From: JASEFH01 sp034679905
GTDB lineage: Archaea; Halobacteriota; Methanomicrobia; Methanomicrobiales; JACTUA01
Direction: 5' to 3'
Length of the DNA: 26,247 nt
Assembly: GCA_034679905.1 (NCBI GenBank)
Contig: JAXDAH010000115.1
Span: forward strand, 1-26,247
Part shown: positions 8,801-15,405 of the stretch, piece by piece
How positions within the stretch are numbered: the stretch's first letter is position 1
Layout of the letters: each line of letters opens with the position of its first letter
Program-made: the position numbers and the translations under genes
The notes under the pieces: model-generated
Seen by the model: the letters and a program-made list of their open reading frames with translations, nothing else
What the model was told of the DNA's origin: nothing
The model's database searches: none

Positions 8801-9799
8801 GTGCAGGGTCTCGACCAGCGTCCGGTACAGCTCTTCGCTCTGCCGCAGGGCATCCTCCGCCTGCCGCCGTTCGGTGATATCGGAGATGGTGATGACGCCG
8901 AACCGCACCGTTCCGTTGCGATCCCGGATGGGGGCGGCGCTGATGCTAATCTGGCCGCGGGTCCCGTCGCCCCGCAGAATCTCCAGCTCCTCGTTCAGGA
9001 CCTCCACCCCAGCCGTGAGCGATCGGGAGAGCGGCCACTCCTCGATCTCATAGGGGCGCCAGTCGATGTGGAACTGCCGTTCCTCCTGCGATCTTCCCCG
9101 CGGCTGGATCGAATACCTCCAGATCTCCTGCATCTTCGCATTGGCCATCAGGAGCTTCCCGGAAGGCACCTCTGCGATGATCACCCCGCAGGGCATCTGC
9201 TGGAGGACCATCTCCAGGCGCTGCCGCTCCAGGTCGACCTCTTCCATGAGGCGGATTCGCTCCTCCTCCGCCTTTTTTCTCTCGGTGATGTTACGGATCG
9301 CCCATCGGAATAGCATGGAGGTATCTTTCTGACCGCGGAGCTGGCTGACGGAGATCGAGGCGGTGAAGGGTTCGCCCTTGCATGGGAGGATAGTCGCCTC
9401 CCACTCCCGCAGAGGCTCCCCCCGCGAGAGCTTCTCGAGCCTCCCGCGGAACGAGGCGCGGTCATCTGGAGAAAGGAATGTCTCAAACGCACTCCCTGTC
9501 AGGTGTGGTGAAGGAACGCCGAGGGCTGTCCCGATTGTCACGTTTGCTTCCTGGATGACACCTTCGGCATCGGTCGTCAGGTAGCCGTCCGGTGCGAAGT
9601 GGAAGAGATTCTGGTAGCGCCGGCACTCGGCCTCGAACGTCTCCGAGACCTCACTCCGGTTCTCCAGGACACTTTCGAGGGCCTGCAGGATATGGAGGAT
9701 CTCATTCTGGTTCGGCAGATCCGCTGTTCCACGGGTCACCTCCGTACGCAGGCGTGCCAGCAGATTCTGGACCGAGGTGTGGCCGGATTCCCCCCGCAT
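5897..9799 (-). CDS. Very long soluble PAS-repeat sensor histidine kinase (eight PAS domains)
   Basis: The 1300-residue protein has no signal peptide or membrane helix. After a helical N-terminus I count eight PAS domains at about 63-178, 190-312, 320-440, 445-565, 572-690, 697-815, 825-937 and 945-1062. Most are closed by a D-I-T-E-R-K type linker. Domain 5 (GWEVDIPRQMFRWTENAERL) resembles the PAS_3 type. The kinase core has phospho-acceptor His1090 (FAYISSHDLQEPLR), N box N1200/N1204, G1 box DNGIG (1233-1237) and G2 box GTGIGL (1261-1266). The start at 9799 has GGTG 5 bases upstream, and no earlier in-frame ATG is near. PAS 3 and PAS 8 are alike along their length (YRTLVETLHEGILV versus YRLLIDTLQEGVVV), as are PAS 4 here and PAS 1 of the neighbouring kinase, so domains were duplicated and exchanged. 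It probably integrates several cytoplasmic signals, but no ligand residue can be named. A 625-codon antisense ORF over it is a shadow. Confidence 0.94.
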   Translation of the reverse strand: MRGESGHTSVQNLLARLRTEVTRGTADLPNQNEILHILQALESVLENRSEVSETFEAECRRYQNLFHFAPDGYLTTDAEGVIQEANVTIGTALGVPSPHLTGSAFETFLSPDDRASFRGRLEKLSRGEPLREWEATILPCKGEPFTASISVSQLRGQKDTSMLFRWAIRNITERKKAEEERIRLMEEVDLERQRLEMVLQQMPCGVIIAEVPSGKLLMANAKMQEIWRYSIQPRGRSQEERQFHIDWRPYEIEEWPLSRSLTAGVEVLNEELEILRGDGTRGQISISAAPIRDRNGTVRFGVITISDITERRQAEDALRQSEELYRTLVETLHEGILVLDPDSTIRFVNPRITELTGYARDELNGRPFIEFLDNRSAAIVQENVDRRKQGFRDAYELEVRKKDGGMLRVLVGAAPLTDAEGGYTGSLASVTDLTAQKELEKALQESREQYYRMVDLSPDAIVVHDLDGRLLYANPAALRLGGVSSLEEVKDRSVLDFFPSERLGVIQDGIRRLVAGEAGPPLTMQMRFPGGKTVDVEASGVQLEFRGVPAVQVVLRDVTERKKVERALRESEERLRLATAAADIFGWEVDIPRQMFRWTENAERLVDIPMPATLAEIWEAVHPDDLAAVQQAFGQATASGGNFSLEYRIQNRTAGTDLWFFSAGVAIADSGDTPRRLVGITQNITARKQAEEALRESEERFRRTFDQSPIPAALLLPDFTLLRANEALCRMLGYSEQELQQLKFPAFTHSDDVEEDVRLATRLAAGEIEQYELDKRYIRKDGAIVWGHLSVRYIRDAEGRVSYVLPMIQDITERKLMEEALRATLETERVLLNAPTDMALLLDVNGTILNINDNYAKVLGSCPPKLIGASIWDRMPPEIVVYRRKYFGQAVESKQIVRFEELLNNKWYDSLVNPVLSDTGTVIRVAIIARDITERKQAEEALRQSEEKYRLLIDTLQEGVVVIDSAGVILYANPPLAAMLGYTVEETVGKSVFSFMDRHNAQILREHMERRQKGVKDQYELEAITARGAKKHVLVEASPLLDQNGHYIGSLAGVMDITERKQAEIALQEYAERLKRSNEDLERFAYISSHDLQEPLRAIVSYSQLLERRYRGRLDPDADAYIQFITDSGRRMQALVNDLLQHSRITSQVLVLEPVATEEVLAQTLLSISMLLKEQGATVTHDPLPVVQADARQLEQIFSNLIGNAIKYRRQEPPKIHVSAVKKEDMWQFSVTDNGIGIEPRYLEKIFTIFERLHGQERYEGTGIGLAICKRIVERHGGRIWIESEPGEGSTLFFTLPAVH

Positions 9800-9877
9800 C
9801 GAAACACCATCCCATGGAACTCCCGCGGAGAGGGTACCCGCTGAGGATACTCTTATCAGGATTCCCGGTACTCTTGC

Positions 9878-9883
9878 ATATAC
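9878..9883 (-). promoter_or_regulatory. Possible TATA box for the eight-PAS kinase
   Basis: GGTATATGC on the minus strand lies about 80 bases before the ATG at 9799. It would give a leader of about 55 bases. This is the best TATA-like sequence upstream of the gene, but the match is moderate. Confidence 0.35.
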
Positions 9884-10095
9884 CTTCGACTACATGATGA
9901 TATCCCCACGAGAGCTGTCGAGGACCAGTAGGAGTTCGCCGCTTTCCGTCAGGAGCTGCAGCACCGTTCACATTGTCAATGATTAATTATTTATAATCAA
10001 AGGGCATACAGAGTCTCCGATGTACCTGACCGTCCTTTCACCAGCCAGAACAGGTACGCATATCATTGTATCAACCGGAGGTGCCGCAGAGCATG

Positions 10096-10115
10096 GTAAG
10101 CGGCACGCCGCTTAC
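10096..10115. promoter_or_regulatory. Perfect inverted repeat overlapping the edge of the HEAT/MFS promoter, candidate operator
   Basis: GTAAGCGG and CCGCTTAC form perfect 8-base arms around CACG. The right arm runs straight into the TATA-like sequence GTATAAAC, covering the place where the BRE element and TFB contacts would lie. A dimeric regulator bound here could block or aid TBP/TFB. It could also be a hairpin by chance, and no second copy was seen in the window. Confidence 0.5.
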
Positions 10116-10123
10116 GTATAAAC
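10115..10123 (+). promoter_or_regulatory. TATA box for the HEAT/MFS pair
   Basis: CGTATAAAC lies about 57 bases before the ATG at 10176 and would place transcription start near 10145, giving a leader of about 30 bases that includes the GGAG ribosome site at 10163-10166. Confidence 0.5.
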
Positions 10124-10175
10124 GACCATTTTCTGCACGTATGGCAGAAAGGGGCGTTTTTTGGAGTTCTATGAA

Positions 10176-10583
10176 ATGGATGAGAGCATGAGTATGGAAG
10201 CAGCAACGTCACGGAGATACCAGGATGTATACGCCTGGATAGGACGGCTGCGGGACCGGAGCAATCCCGGGGAGAGGCTCCGTGCCATCGAGGCCCTGGA
10301 AGCGCTGAACGACCCCAGGGGCGTTGCACCCCTGGTAGAGGGTCTCTACGACGACGATCCCGAGATCCGGAAGCGGTCGGCACAGGCCCTGCTGAACCTC
10401 CAGAGCGTACGAGCGGTGGATGCGCTGGTCGAGCGGCTGATGGACCAGAACGAACACTGGATGACCCGGCGACTGGCTGCCGAGTCCCTGCGGAGGATAA
10501 AGGGGGCCCGTGCCCTGGAGGCGCTGGCACAGTTCCAGCCTCAGCGGGATCCTGCCGGGGTACCGACCGGGTCGGACAAGTAG
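10176..10583 (+). CDS. Small HEAT-repeat protein
   Basis: The 135-residue product is helical and charged. It carries about three HEAT-like repeats, each with two helices: NPGERLRAIEALEALNDPRGVAPLVEGL (30-57), DPEIRKRSAQALLNLQSVRAVDALVERL (61-88) and HWMTRRLAAESLRRIKGARALEALAQF (94-120). The aligned Asp/Asn-Pro turn, Arg and A-x-x-L spacing are those of the HEAT/PBS-lyase-type repeat. Such proteins are usually protein-binding scaffolds, and I see no enzymatic site. A TTG-started frame begins at 10161, but GGAG (10163-10166) sits 9 bases before the ATG at 10176, so that start is preferred. The MFS gene begins 7 bases after the stop, so the two are probably one transcript. The protein could modulate the transporter, but that rests only on position. 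Confidence 0.82.
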   Translation: MDESMSMEAATSRRYQDVYAWIGRLRDRSNPGERLRAIEALEALNDPRGVAPLVEGLYDDDPEIRKRSAQALLNLQSVRAVDALVERLMDQNEHWMTRRLAAESLRRIKGARALEALAQFQPQRDPAGVPTGSDK

Positions 10584-10589
10584 ACTCGG

Positions 10590-11936
10590 GTGAGCGCCGT
10601 CCAAGGTCCGGGGATCGTGGCCGAAGAGAAACGGAGCGAACTGCCGCCTATGCCGAAAACCGACGAAGACAGAAGAGTCCTATGGCTGCCCGCGGAGAAG
10701 GGGAGATGGTTGCTCGTCGCCCTCGGGGTTCTGATCAACCTGGCCCTGGGAAGCATATACGCCTGGAGCGTTTTTGTCACGCCACTTCGGGAGCACTTCA
10801 GTGCGACCATGGGGCATTCGGTCGCCCTGAGCGAGGTGCTGCTGCCATTCTCGATATTTTTGGTCTCCTTCGCGATTGCGATGCCCATCGCCGGTGGCTA
10901 CATCGAGCGGTTCGGCCCCCGATCTATCGCAATGCTGGGAGGGATCCTGACAGGCACAGGCTGGCTTCTGGCTTCATTCACAACCTCCATCGGGATGCTC
11001 TGCCTCGTGTACGGATTCATCGGCGGCAGCGGTGTTGGCATCGCCTACGGTGTCCCCCTCGCCGTGGCCGCACGCTGGTTTCCCGACCGTCGGGGAGCGG
11101 CCATGGGACTGACCCTCCTCGGCTTCGGCATCTCCGCTCTCCTGACGGCCGGCATCGCCGCCCGCCTGCTGGTCCACCTGGATGTCCTCGCCGTCTTCCG
11201 CATCTTCGGGATCGGGATCCTCATCCTGATCCCCCTCTCCGCCCTGCCGCTCTCCCTCCCTTCTCCCGGATGGAGGCCGTCGGGCTGGAACCCGCCTCCG
11301 TCCGCAACCGGTGCGGCTGCCAACGAGTGCACCCGCCGCGAGATGGTGCGGACGCCCGCCTTCTACGGTCTCTGGACCTGCTTTTTCATCGGCTGCCTGG
11401 CCGGCCTGATGGCGATCTCCGTTGCCATCCCCGTCGGGATGGAGACCGTGGGACTGGAGTCCGGGTTCGCCACCCTGCTGGTCGGCCTGTTCGCGATCGT
11501 CAACGGCGGGGGGAGACCGCTCTTTGGAGCGCTGACCGACTGGCTCAATCCCAGGAACACCGCGATGCTCTCCTTCCTGCTGATCTGCCTGGCATCCCTC
11601 CTGCTCTGGCGCCTGCCGACGGTGCCGGTGTACATTGCCGCCTTTGCCATCCTCTGGGGAGCCCTCGGGGCCTGGCCCGCGATCGCCCCCACATCCACGG
11701 CCGCCTTCTTCGGAACGTGCGACTATCCTCGCTGCTACGGGGTGGTCTACCTGGCCTACGGCGCCGGGGCCATCGCGGGGCCCATGCTCGCGGGTTCGAT
11801 CCGGATGGCAACCGGCAGTTACCTGAACGTGTTCCCCTATGTGGCGGCGCTGGCCGGATCCGGCGTCGTGATTGCATACCTGCTGATGCGGCCTCCGAAG
11901 GCAAAGGCGGCAATACGCAGGATAAAAGGATTCTGA
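10590..11936 (+). CDS. MFS transporter, oxalate/formate antiporter (OFA)-like
   Basis: The protein has about 12 membrane helices and a hydrophilic N-terminus of about 40 residues. Helix 1 carries NLALGSIYAWSVF (50-62), the hallmark of the OFA branch of the major facilitator superfamily, which moves small carboxylates such as oxalate, formate or lactate. The loop between helices 2 and 3 (GGYIERFGPR, 102-111) and its half-protein counterpart (GALTDWLNPR, 313-322) match the MFS motif A positions. The central loop is at about 223-252. Length (448 residues) is usual for the family. The reading frame opens with GTG at 10590, 7 bases after the HEAT gene. An ATG at 10650 would give 428 residues and still keep all helices, so the start is uncertain. 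In a methanogen an OFA carrier might import formate or an organic acid, but the substrate cannot be told from the sequence. Confidence 0.88.
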   Translation: MSAVQGPGIVAEEKRSELPPMPKTDEDRRVLWLPAEKGRWLLVALGVLINLALGSIYAWSVFVTPLREHFSATMGHSVALSEVLLPFSIFLVSFAIAMPIAGGYIERFGPRSIAMLGGILTGTGWLLASFTTSIGMLCLVYGFIGGSGVGIAYGVPLAVAARWFPDRRGAAMGLTLLGFGISALLTAGIAARLLVHLDVLAVFRIFGIGILILIPLSALPLSLPSPGWRPSGWNPPPSATGAAANECTRREMVRTPAFYGLWTCFFIGCLAGLMAISVAIPVGMETVGLESGFATLLVGLFAIVNGGGRPLFGALTDWLNPRNTAMLSFLLICLASLLLWRLPTVPVYIAAFAILWGALGAWPAIAPTSTAAFFGTCDYPRCYGVVYLAYGAGAIAGPMLAGSIRMATGSYLNVFPYVAALAGSGVVIAYLLMRPPKAKAAIRRIKGF

Positions 11937-12121
11937 AAGCGGATATCGTCTCCCGTTAGTCGTAGGGGATATCTCGCCCATCGTTGCCAGGATCCCGATG
12001 CAGAAAAACGGCGTCCAGCGGACGTCAGACCTTCGGACACGCAAAACCGCCAGCCCCGATGACGGTGCTCGCGATAGCGCTGTACTCCCGCAGCCGAAAA
12101 GCCGCGGCGGCCGTTCAGGAT

Positions 12122-13459
12122 TTAATCGGGGCTCCCCAGCCGCTGCAGAAGCAGACACTGGGCCAGGATCGTCTTCTCGAAGTCCCCGAGGTCCAGGCTC
12201 TCGTTCGGGCCGTGGATGCGGGAGCGGGCGAGATCCTCGCTGCCCCAGAGCACGAACTCCGCGTCCGGCACTGCCTGCTGCAGGGTGTGGAGGAGGGGGA
12301 TCGAGCCCCCGCCCCCGATCTCCTGCACGGGTCTCTCGTATGCCGTCTCCAGCGCCTCCTGTGCCGCCGCGTGGACCGGTCCGCCGCGGGGGCAGACAAA
12401 GCCGCTGGATGCCCGGAACCTCTCCACGGCCACCTGTACGCCCCAGGGAGCGGAGCGGCGGATGTGATCCATCAGGTGCTCGAGCTCGCGGTCGGCATCG
12501 GCGCCCGGAGCGGTGCGCAGGCTGATCCGAGCCCGGGCGGACGGCACCAGGATATTGGACGCCTCCCGGACGCTCGGGGCGTCGAGCCCCACCACGTCGA
12601 TCGCAGGGCAGGACCAGAGGCGGGAGGCGATCGAGCCGCTGCCGATCAGCTCGACGCCGTCCAGCAGCCCGGCGGTCTGGCGATAGAGTTCGCCGGGAAG
12701 ATCGGCCCCTTCCCAGGAGTGGCGGCTAAGGGCGGGGACGGCCGCATCGCCCTTCTCGTCATGGAGGCTGGCCAGGATCCGGCAGAGAGCCGTGAGGGCA
12801 TCGGGGGCCGGACCGCCGAACTGGCCGGAATGGACAGCATGGTCGAGCGTGCGAACCGTGACCGTGCAGCCTGCCTCCCCTCGCAGGGTGACGGTGAGCG
12901 CCGGCTCTCCCGCGATGAGGTTGCCCATATCGGCGATCACGAAGGCGTCGCAGGCGACGAGATCCGGGTTCTGCGCAACGAATGCGGCGAGGGTGTTCGA
13001 GGCCTCCTCCTCACCCTCGATCAGCACCTTCACGCCCACGGGCGGGCGGCTCTCGAACGCCCGGATCATGGCTGCGTGGGCCAGGATTCCGCACTTGTTG
13101 TCCGCTGCGCCCCGCCCGTAGAGCCGCCCGTCCCGCACGAGCGGTGTCCAGGGATCCGTCTCCCAGCCCTGCTCCCGAGGCGCCGGCTGCACGTCGTAGT
13201 GGGCGTAGAAGAGCAGGGTCGGGGCGCCGGGTGGAGCGCGAATCTCGCCGTACACGGCGGGGTAGCCGCCCGGGACGGGGAGCAGCCGGGCGTTCGGGAG
13301 GCCGTAGGCCTGCAGGAGGTCCAGGGTCGCGTTCGCCATCCGGTAGACCGGCTCGGGGGGAAAACCGCTAAAAGCTATGGATGGATGCCGGATCAGCTCG
13401 CTCAGATCCTCGATCGCCTCGGGCGTGAGGGCATGCACCCTTGACGGGAGTGTATCCAT
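12122..13459 (-). CDS. M20 family zinc dipeptidase / amidohydrolase
   Basis: The 445-residue enzyme has the full M20 layout: a catalytic domain split by a dimerisation (lid) domain at about 185-300. Visible active-site residues are His87 and Asp89 in YAHYDVQP, bridging Asp120 in GRGAADNKCG, general base Glu150/Glu151 in EGEEE, Asp177 in IADMG, and His416 in SRIHGPNE. These ligands bind two metal ions, and the family removes residues from dipeptides or opens N-acyl amino acids. The lid shows LRGEAGCTVTVRTLDHAVHSGQFGG-type sequence with the conserved His210. No signal peptide is seen, so it is cytoplasmic. The ATG at 13459 follows a TATA box with a very short leader. It converges on the MFS gene with 185 bases between. 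A 486-codon antisense ORF over it is a shadow. Carnosinase-like peptide turnover is likely, but the exact substrate is unknown. Confidence 0.92.
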   Translation of the reverse strand: MDTLPSRVHALTPEAIEDLSELIRHPSIAFSGFPPEPVYRMANATLDLLQAYGLPNARLLPVPGGYPAVYGEIRAPPGAPTLLFYAHYDVQPAPREQGWETDPWTPLVRDGRLYGRGAADNKCGILAHAAMIRAFESRPPVGVKVLIEGEEEASNTLAAFVAQNPDLVACDAFVIADMGNLIAGEPALTVTLRGEAGCTVTVRTLDHAVHSGQFGGPAPDALTALCRILASLHDEKGDAAVPALSRHSWEGADLPGELYRQTAGLLDGVELIGSGSIASRLWSCPAIDVVGLDAPSVREASNILVPSARARISLRTAPGADADRELEHLMDHIRRSAPWGVQVAVERFRASSGFVCPRGGPVHAAAQEALETAYERPVQEIGGGGSIPLLHTLQQAVPDAEFVLWGSEDLARSRIHGPNESLDLGDFEKTILAQCLLLQRLGSPD

Positions 13460-13490
13460 CTGCTCAACCTGTCACACCTGAGTTGCCGGG

Positions 13491-13500
13491 CGTAATAAAG
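13491..13500 (-). promoter_or_regulatory. TATA box for the M20 peptidase gene
   Basis: CTTTATTACG on the minus strand is centred about 36 bases before the ATG at 13459, predicting a leader of about 10 bases. Confidence 0.45.
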
Positions 13501-13575
13501 ACGGGCCTGTTAAGAAGGGAGAGGAAGGCGAAGCGCATCCGGAACTGCTCGGGCTCCACTACAGGGCGAACCGTT

Positions 13576-14109
13576 TCATGCCACCGGCTTCAGAACCTGC
13601 TCTCCGACCGGTTGCCACGGACCGCCGTCGATCGACATCTCGCTCGTCCAGACGATCGCATTCGGGTCGCTGATGTCCCAGGTGAAGCGGAGCTGTGCCG
13701 GGGCATCCCGCACCGAATACAGGACCAGCCGGTCCCCTTCGATCTCTCCGCCGAACAGGAAGGAGACACCGTTGCTATCCACCCCGACTGCACGGTACTC
13801 CTGGGCGACCATATCCCAGCCTATCAGGAGGCGGGCCTTCCAGGTCAGCATCTTCTGCCCCTGGACGTACTGATCCTGCTCGACCTCGCAGGAGAGCCAG
13901 AGCCCGTCCAGGATCCATGCGCCCGTCAACCGCCCCTCGGTCTCCATCCCGGGGGAACCCGGACCCGCCGCGTTGGGCGGGATCCCGCCGGTCCAGCGGA
14001 AGGTGCGGTTGAAGAGCGCCAGAGAGCGCGTCTCGACACCGGGCGAACAGGGGCGGGGAGTCCACTGCATGCCGGTGAAGGGGCGCGGTTCTGTTGAGCC
14101 GTTTGACAT
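13576..14109 (-). CDS. DUF1579-like protein
   Basis: The 177-residue product resembles DUF1579 proteins, a lipocalin-like beta-barrel family of unknown function. The recognisable core is the series of strands GAWILDGLWLSCEVEQDQ (63-80), LLIGWDMVAQEYRAVGVDSNGVS (94-116), GEIEGDRLVLYS (121-132) and LRFTWDISDPNAIVWTSEMS (140-159), ending in DGGPWQPVGEQVLKPV. There is no signal peptide. An ATG 7 codons upstream (14130) lies only 13-20 bases from the TATA box at 14143-14150, inside the promoter, while the ATG at 14109 has GGTGAG 4 bases upstream. The shorter start is therefore preferred. The gene lies 116 bases downstream of the M20 gene's start, has its own promoter and reads in the same direction. 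Confidence 0.78.
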   Translation of the reverse strand: MSNGSTEPRPFTGMQWTPRPCSPGVETRSLALFNRTFRWTGGIPPNAAGPGSPGMETEGRLTGAWILDGLWLSCEVEQDQYVQGQKMLTWKARLLIGWDMVAQEYRAVGVDSNGVSFLFGGEIEGDRLVLYSVRDAPAQLRFTWDISDPNAIVWTSEMSIDGGPWQPVGEQVLKPVA

Positions 14110-14142
14110 CGATCTCACCGTAGAGCTCATGAAGCCCGAATA

Positions 14143-14150
14143 GGTATAAA
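14143..14150 (-). promoter_or_regulatory. TATA box for the DUF1579-like gene
   Basis: TTTATACC on the minus strand is centred about 37 bases before the preferred ATG at 14109. The adjoining bases form one copy of the GAATAGG heptamer on the plus strand (14138-14144), so that motif overlaps the promoter. Confidence 0.55.
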
Positions 14151-14449
14151 CAGTTTGCGATCGGGGACGATTGCGCTGTATACCCGCGAGGTGGGAGGAA
14201 GACGGGTGGGACCTCTGCAGATCAGAGATGCCTCGGGAATATCCGAACGGTCAAAAGGATGATGCCAGGTCCTGAAGAGCTGCAATGGATATCGCCGTTC
14301 GTTTCGATAGGGACGTCGCCCTTCAGGACAGGTGCCGGGGGGACCTGCAGCACCGGGTCGGCGGACGCTGCAGGGCCGGTGATCGCCTCACCGGTGCAGA
14401 GGGCTATGAACTCTTATGAACGGCTAGGCGAGGGGAAATGTCCCGCCTG
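14151..14449. other. Intergenic region, no gene seen
   Basis: About 300 bases separate the DUF1579-like promoter from the end of the upstream DUF7282 gene. I see purine-rich stretches such as the one at about 14190-14215, but no ORF with protein-like composition and no strong hairpin. Confidence 0.4.
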
Positions 14450-15115
14450 TCAAATATGATCGTCGTCGTCATCATCCCGATCGTCGTGGTCGTCGTCGCT
14501 GCCTCTTGTCGGGCTGCCCGTGGGCAGGATCCCTGCTGGCGTCGAAGTCGCCCGCGGGGTTGCGAAACCGCTCCCAGTCGGGGTAGCGGTGATGCCGGTC
14601 GCCGAGGGGGTGGCGTTCGGTGCGAGCCGGGTCAGGTTCAGCAGCGTGAAGTTCTGGGCCGTCACGTCGAAGGGCACGATCACGATCCGGCCGTTCGCCG
14701 TCTGCTCGGTATCCACGGCCGGATACTCGAAGACGTCCGGCTGGCCGGCATCCCTGTGCAGGACTGCAAAGAGCGTATCGGTGGCGACGAGGGTATGGAC
14801 GGTGACCGTGACGTTGGTCGTGGTTCCATTCTCAACCGCCGTATAGCCGATGACTCCGCCGGGGTTGCCGAAGAGGTTATTATGGATCACCAGCCAGCCG
14901 CTGCCATTGCTCGTGACCGACTCGACCGCCACGGCTCCCAGAGTGGCATTGCCCGCAATCCTCTGGTCCGCGACGACGATGGCCGGCGTCACGTTCGCTG
15001 TGATGTTCTCCCCCGAAGACGGGGCTGTCACATTCTGATCACCGACCTGGGCGCAGGCCAGGCCTGCCAGGGAGACCAGTACGGCTGCCATCATTATCCA
15101 GCGCAACGATTTCAT
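14450..15115 (-). CDS. Secreted DUF7282-domain protein with Asp/His-rich C-terminal tail
   Basis: The 221-residue protein has a signal peptide (1-22, cleaved after ACA), a short Asn/Thr-rich segment, and a DUF7282-type domain at about 45-155 with the phrases DQRIAGNATLGAVAVESV (50-67), GSGWLVIHNNLFGNPGGVIG (71-90), ATDTLFAVLHRDAGQPDVFEYP (from 111) and IVIVPFDVTAQNFTL (144-158). A Pro/Thr/Ser-rich linker (165-205) leads to a tail of 15 residues, of which 10 are Asp and two His (207-221). The tail suggests metal or cation binding outside the cell. Several N-x-S/T sites point to an S-layer-exposed glycoprotein. A longer frame starts at 15229, but the signal peptide and GGGAGAG ribosome site put the start at 15115 or 15121. 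A paralogue lies at 22941-23654. The domain function is unknown. It may bind the cell surface, since it has no membrane anchor. Confidence 0.83.
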   Translation of the reverse strand: MKSLRWIMMAAVLVSLAGLACAQVGDQNVTAPSSGENITANVTPAIVVADQRIAGNATLGAVAVESVTSNGSGWLVIHNNLFGNPGGVIGYTAVENGTTTNVTVTVHTLVATDTLFAVLHRDAGQPDVFEYPAVDTEQTANGRIVIVPFDVTAQNFTLLNLTRLAPNATPSATGITATPTGSGFATPRATSTPAGILPTGSPTRGSDDDHDDRDDDDDDHI

Positions 15116-15202
15116 GCTCATTCTCTCCCGGTCGGGGGAAGGCGTCCGAACGAGAGACGGGCACGCCCCGTCATGGAAGCAATCCCCCTGCTCATCTCGG
15201 TC

Positions 15203-15219
15203 GTCCCCACAAGGGGGAC
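15203..15219. repeat. Inverted repeat in the leader of the DUF7282 gene
   Basis: GTCCCC and GGGGAC form perfect 6-base arms around ACAAG. The repeat lies at the predicted 5' end of the transcript for the minus-strand DUF7282 gene, about 90-100 bases upstream of its start, so it could fold as a stable 5' hairpin. Confidence 0.35.
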
Positions 15220-15240
15220 CGTTGCACATGCCTGTAAGGG

Positions 15241-15248
15241 TTTAATAG
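15241..15248 (-). promoter_or_regulatory. Possible TATA box for the first DUF7282 gene
   Basis: CTATTAAA on the minus strand lies about 130 bases before the ATG at 15115. It implies a leader of about 100 bases that would contain the GTCCCC/GGGGAC hairpin. Confidence 0.4.
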
Positions 15249-15364
15249 GTTTCAGGTGCTCCCCCGTCCATGCAGAACCGGAGGTTGTGAGGAGGTCGGA
15301 CGCGATGGCCGGTAGTGCAGGGGAAGTCTCCGGGACGGCTGCCGCAGAGTCTCGAGAGCAAAGG

Positions 15365-15372
15365 TTTAAAAA
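15365..15372 (+). promoter_or_regulatory. TATA box for the broken split-barrel gene
   Basis: TTTAAAAA is centred about 38 bases before the ATG at 15406, so the transcript would have a leader of roughly 12 bases. The promoter looks intact although the gene is frameshifted. Confidence 0.5.
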
Positions 15373-15405
15373 AGCCCCCGATCTCCTGCCCGACGGTGCT
15401 TGCCC

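Larger units (their letters stand above)
9800..10175. other. Divergent promoter region, no gene
   Basis: This 376-base region separates the eight-PAS kinase (minus) from the HEAT-repeat gene (plus). It has an AT-rich core at about 9968-10010, in contrast to the GC-rich surroundings, with the partly symmetric segment GATTAATTATTTATAATC (9981-9998) and a small ATTG-T-CAAT repeat at about 9972. The plus-strand promoter and a perfect inverted repeat are listed separately. Confidence 0.5.

Noticed and set aside
7436..9313. 625-codon plus-strand ORF
   Set aside because: It lies antisense to the eight-PAS kinase. GC-rich coding DNA often leaves a long open frame on the other strand, and its translation shows no domain.
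11984..13444. 486-codon plus-strand ORF
   Set aside because: It is antisense to the M20 peptidase, which has all its metal ligands. The ORF itself has no recognisable motif.
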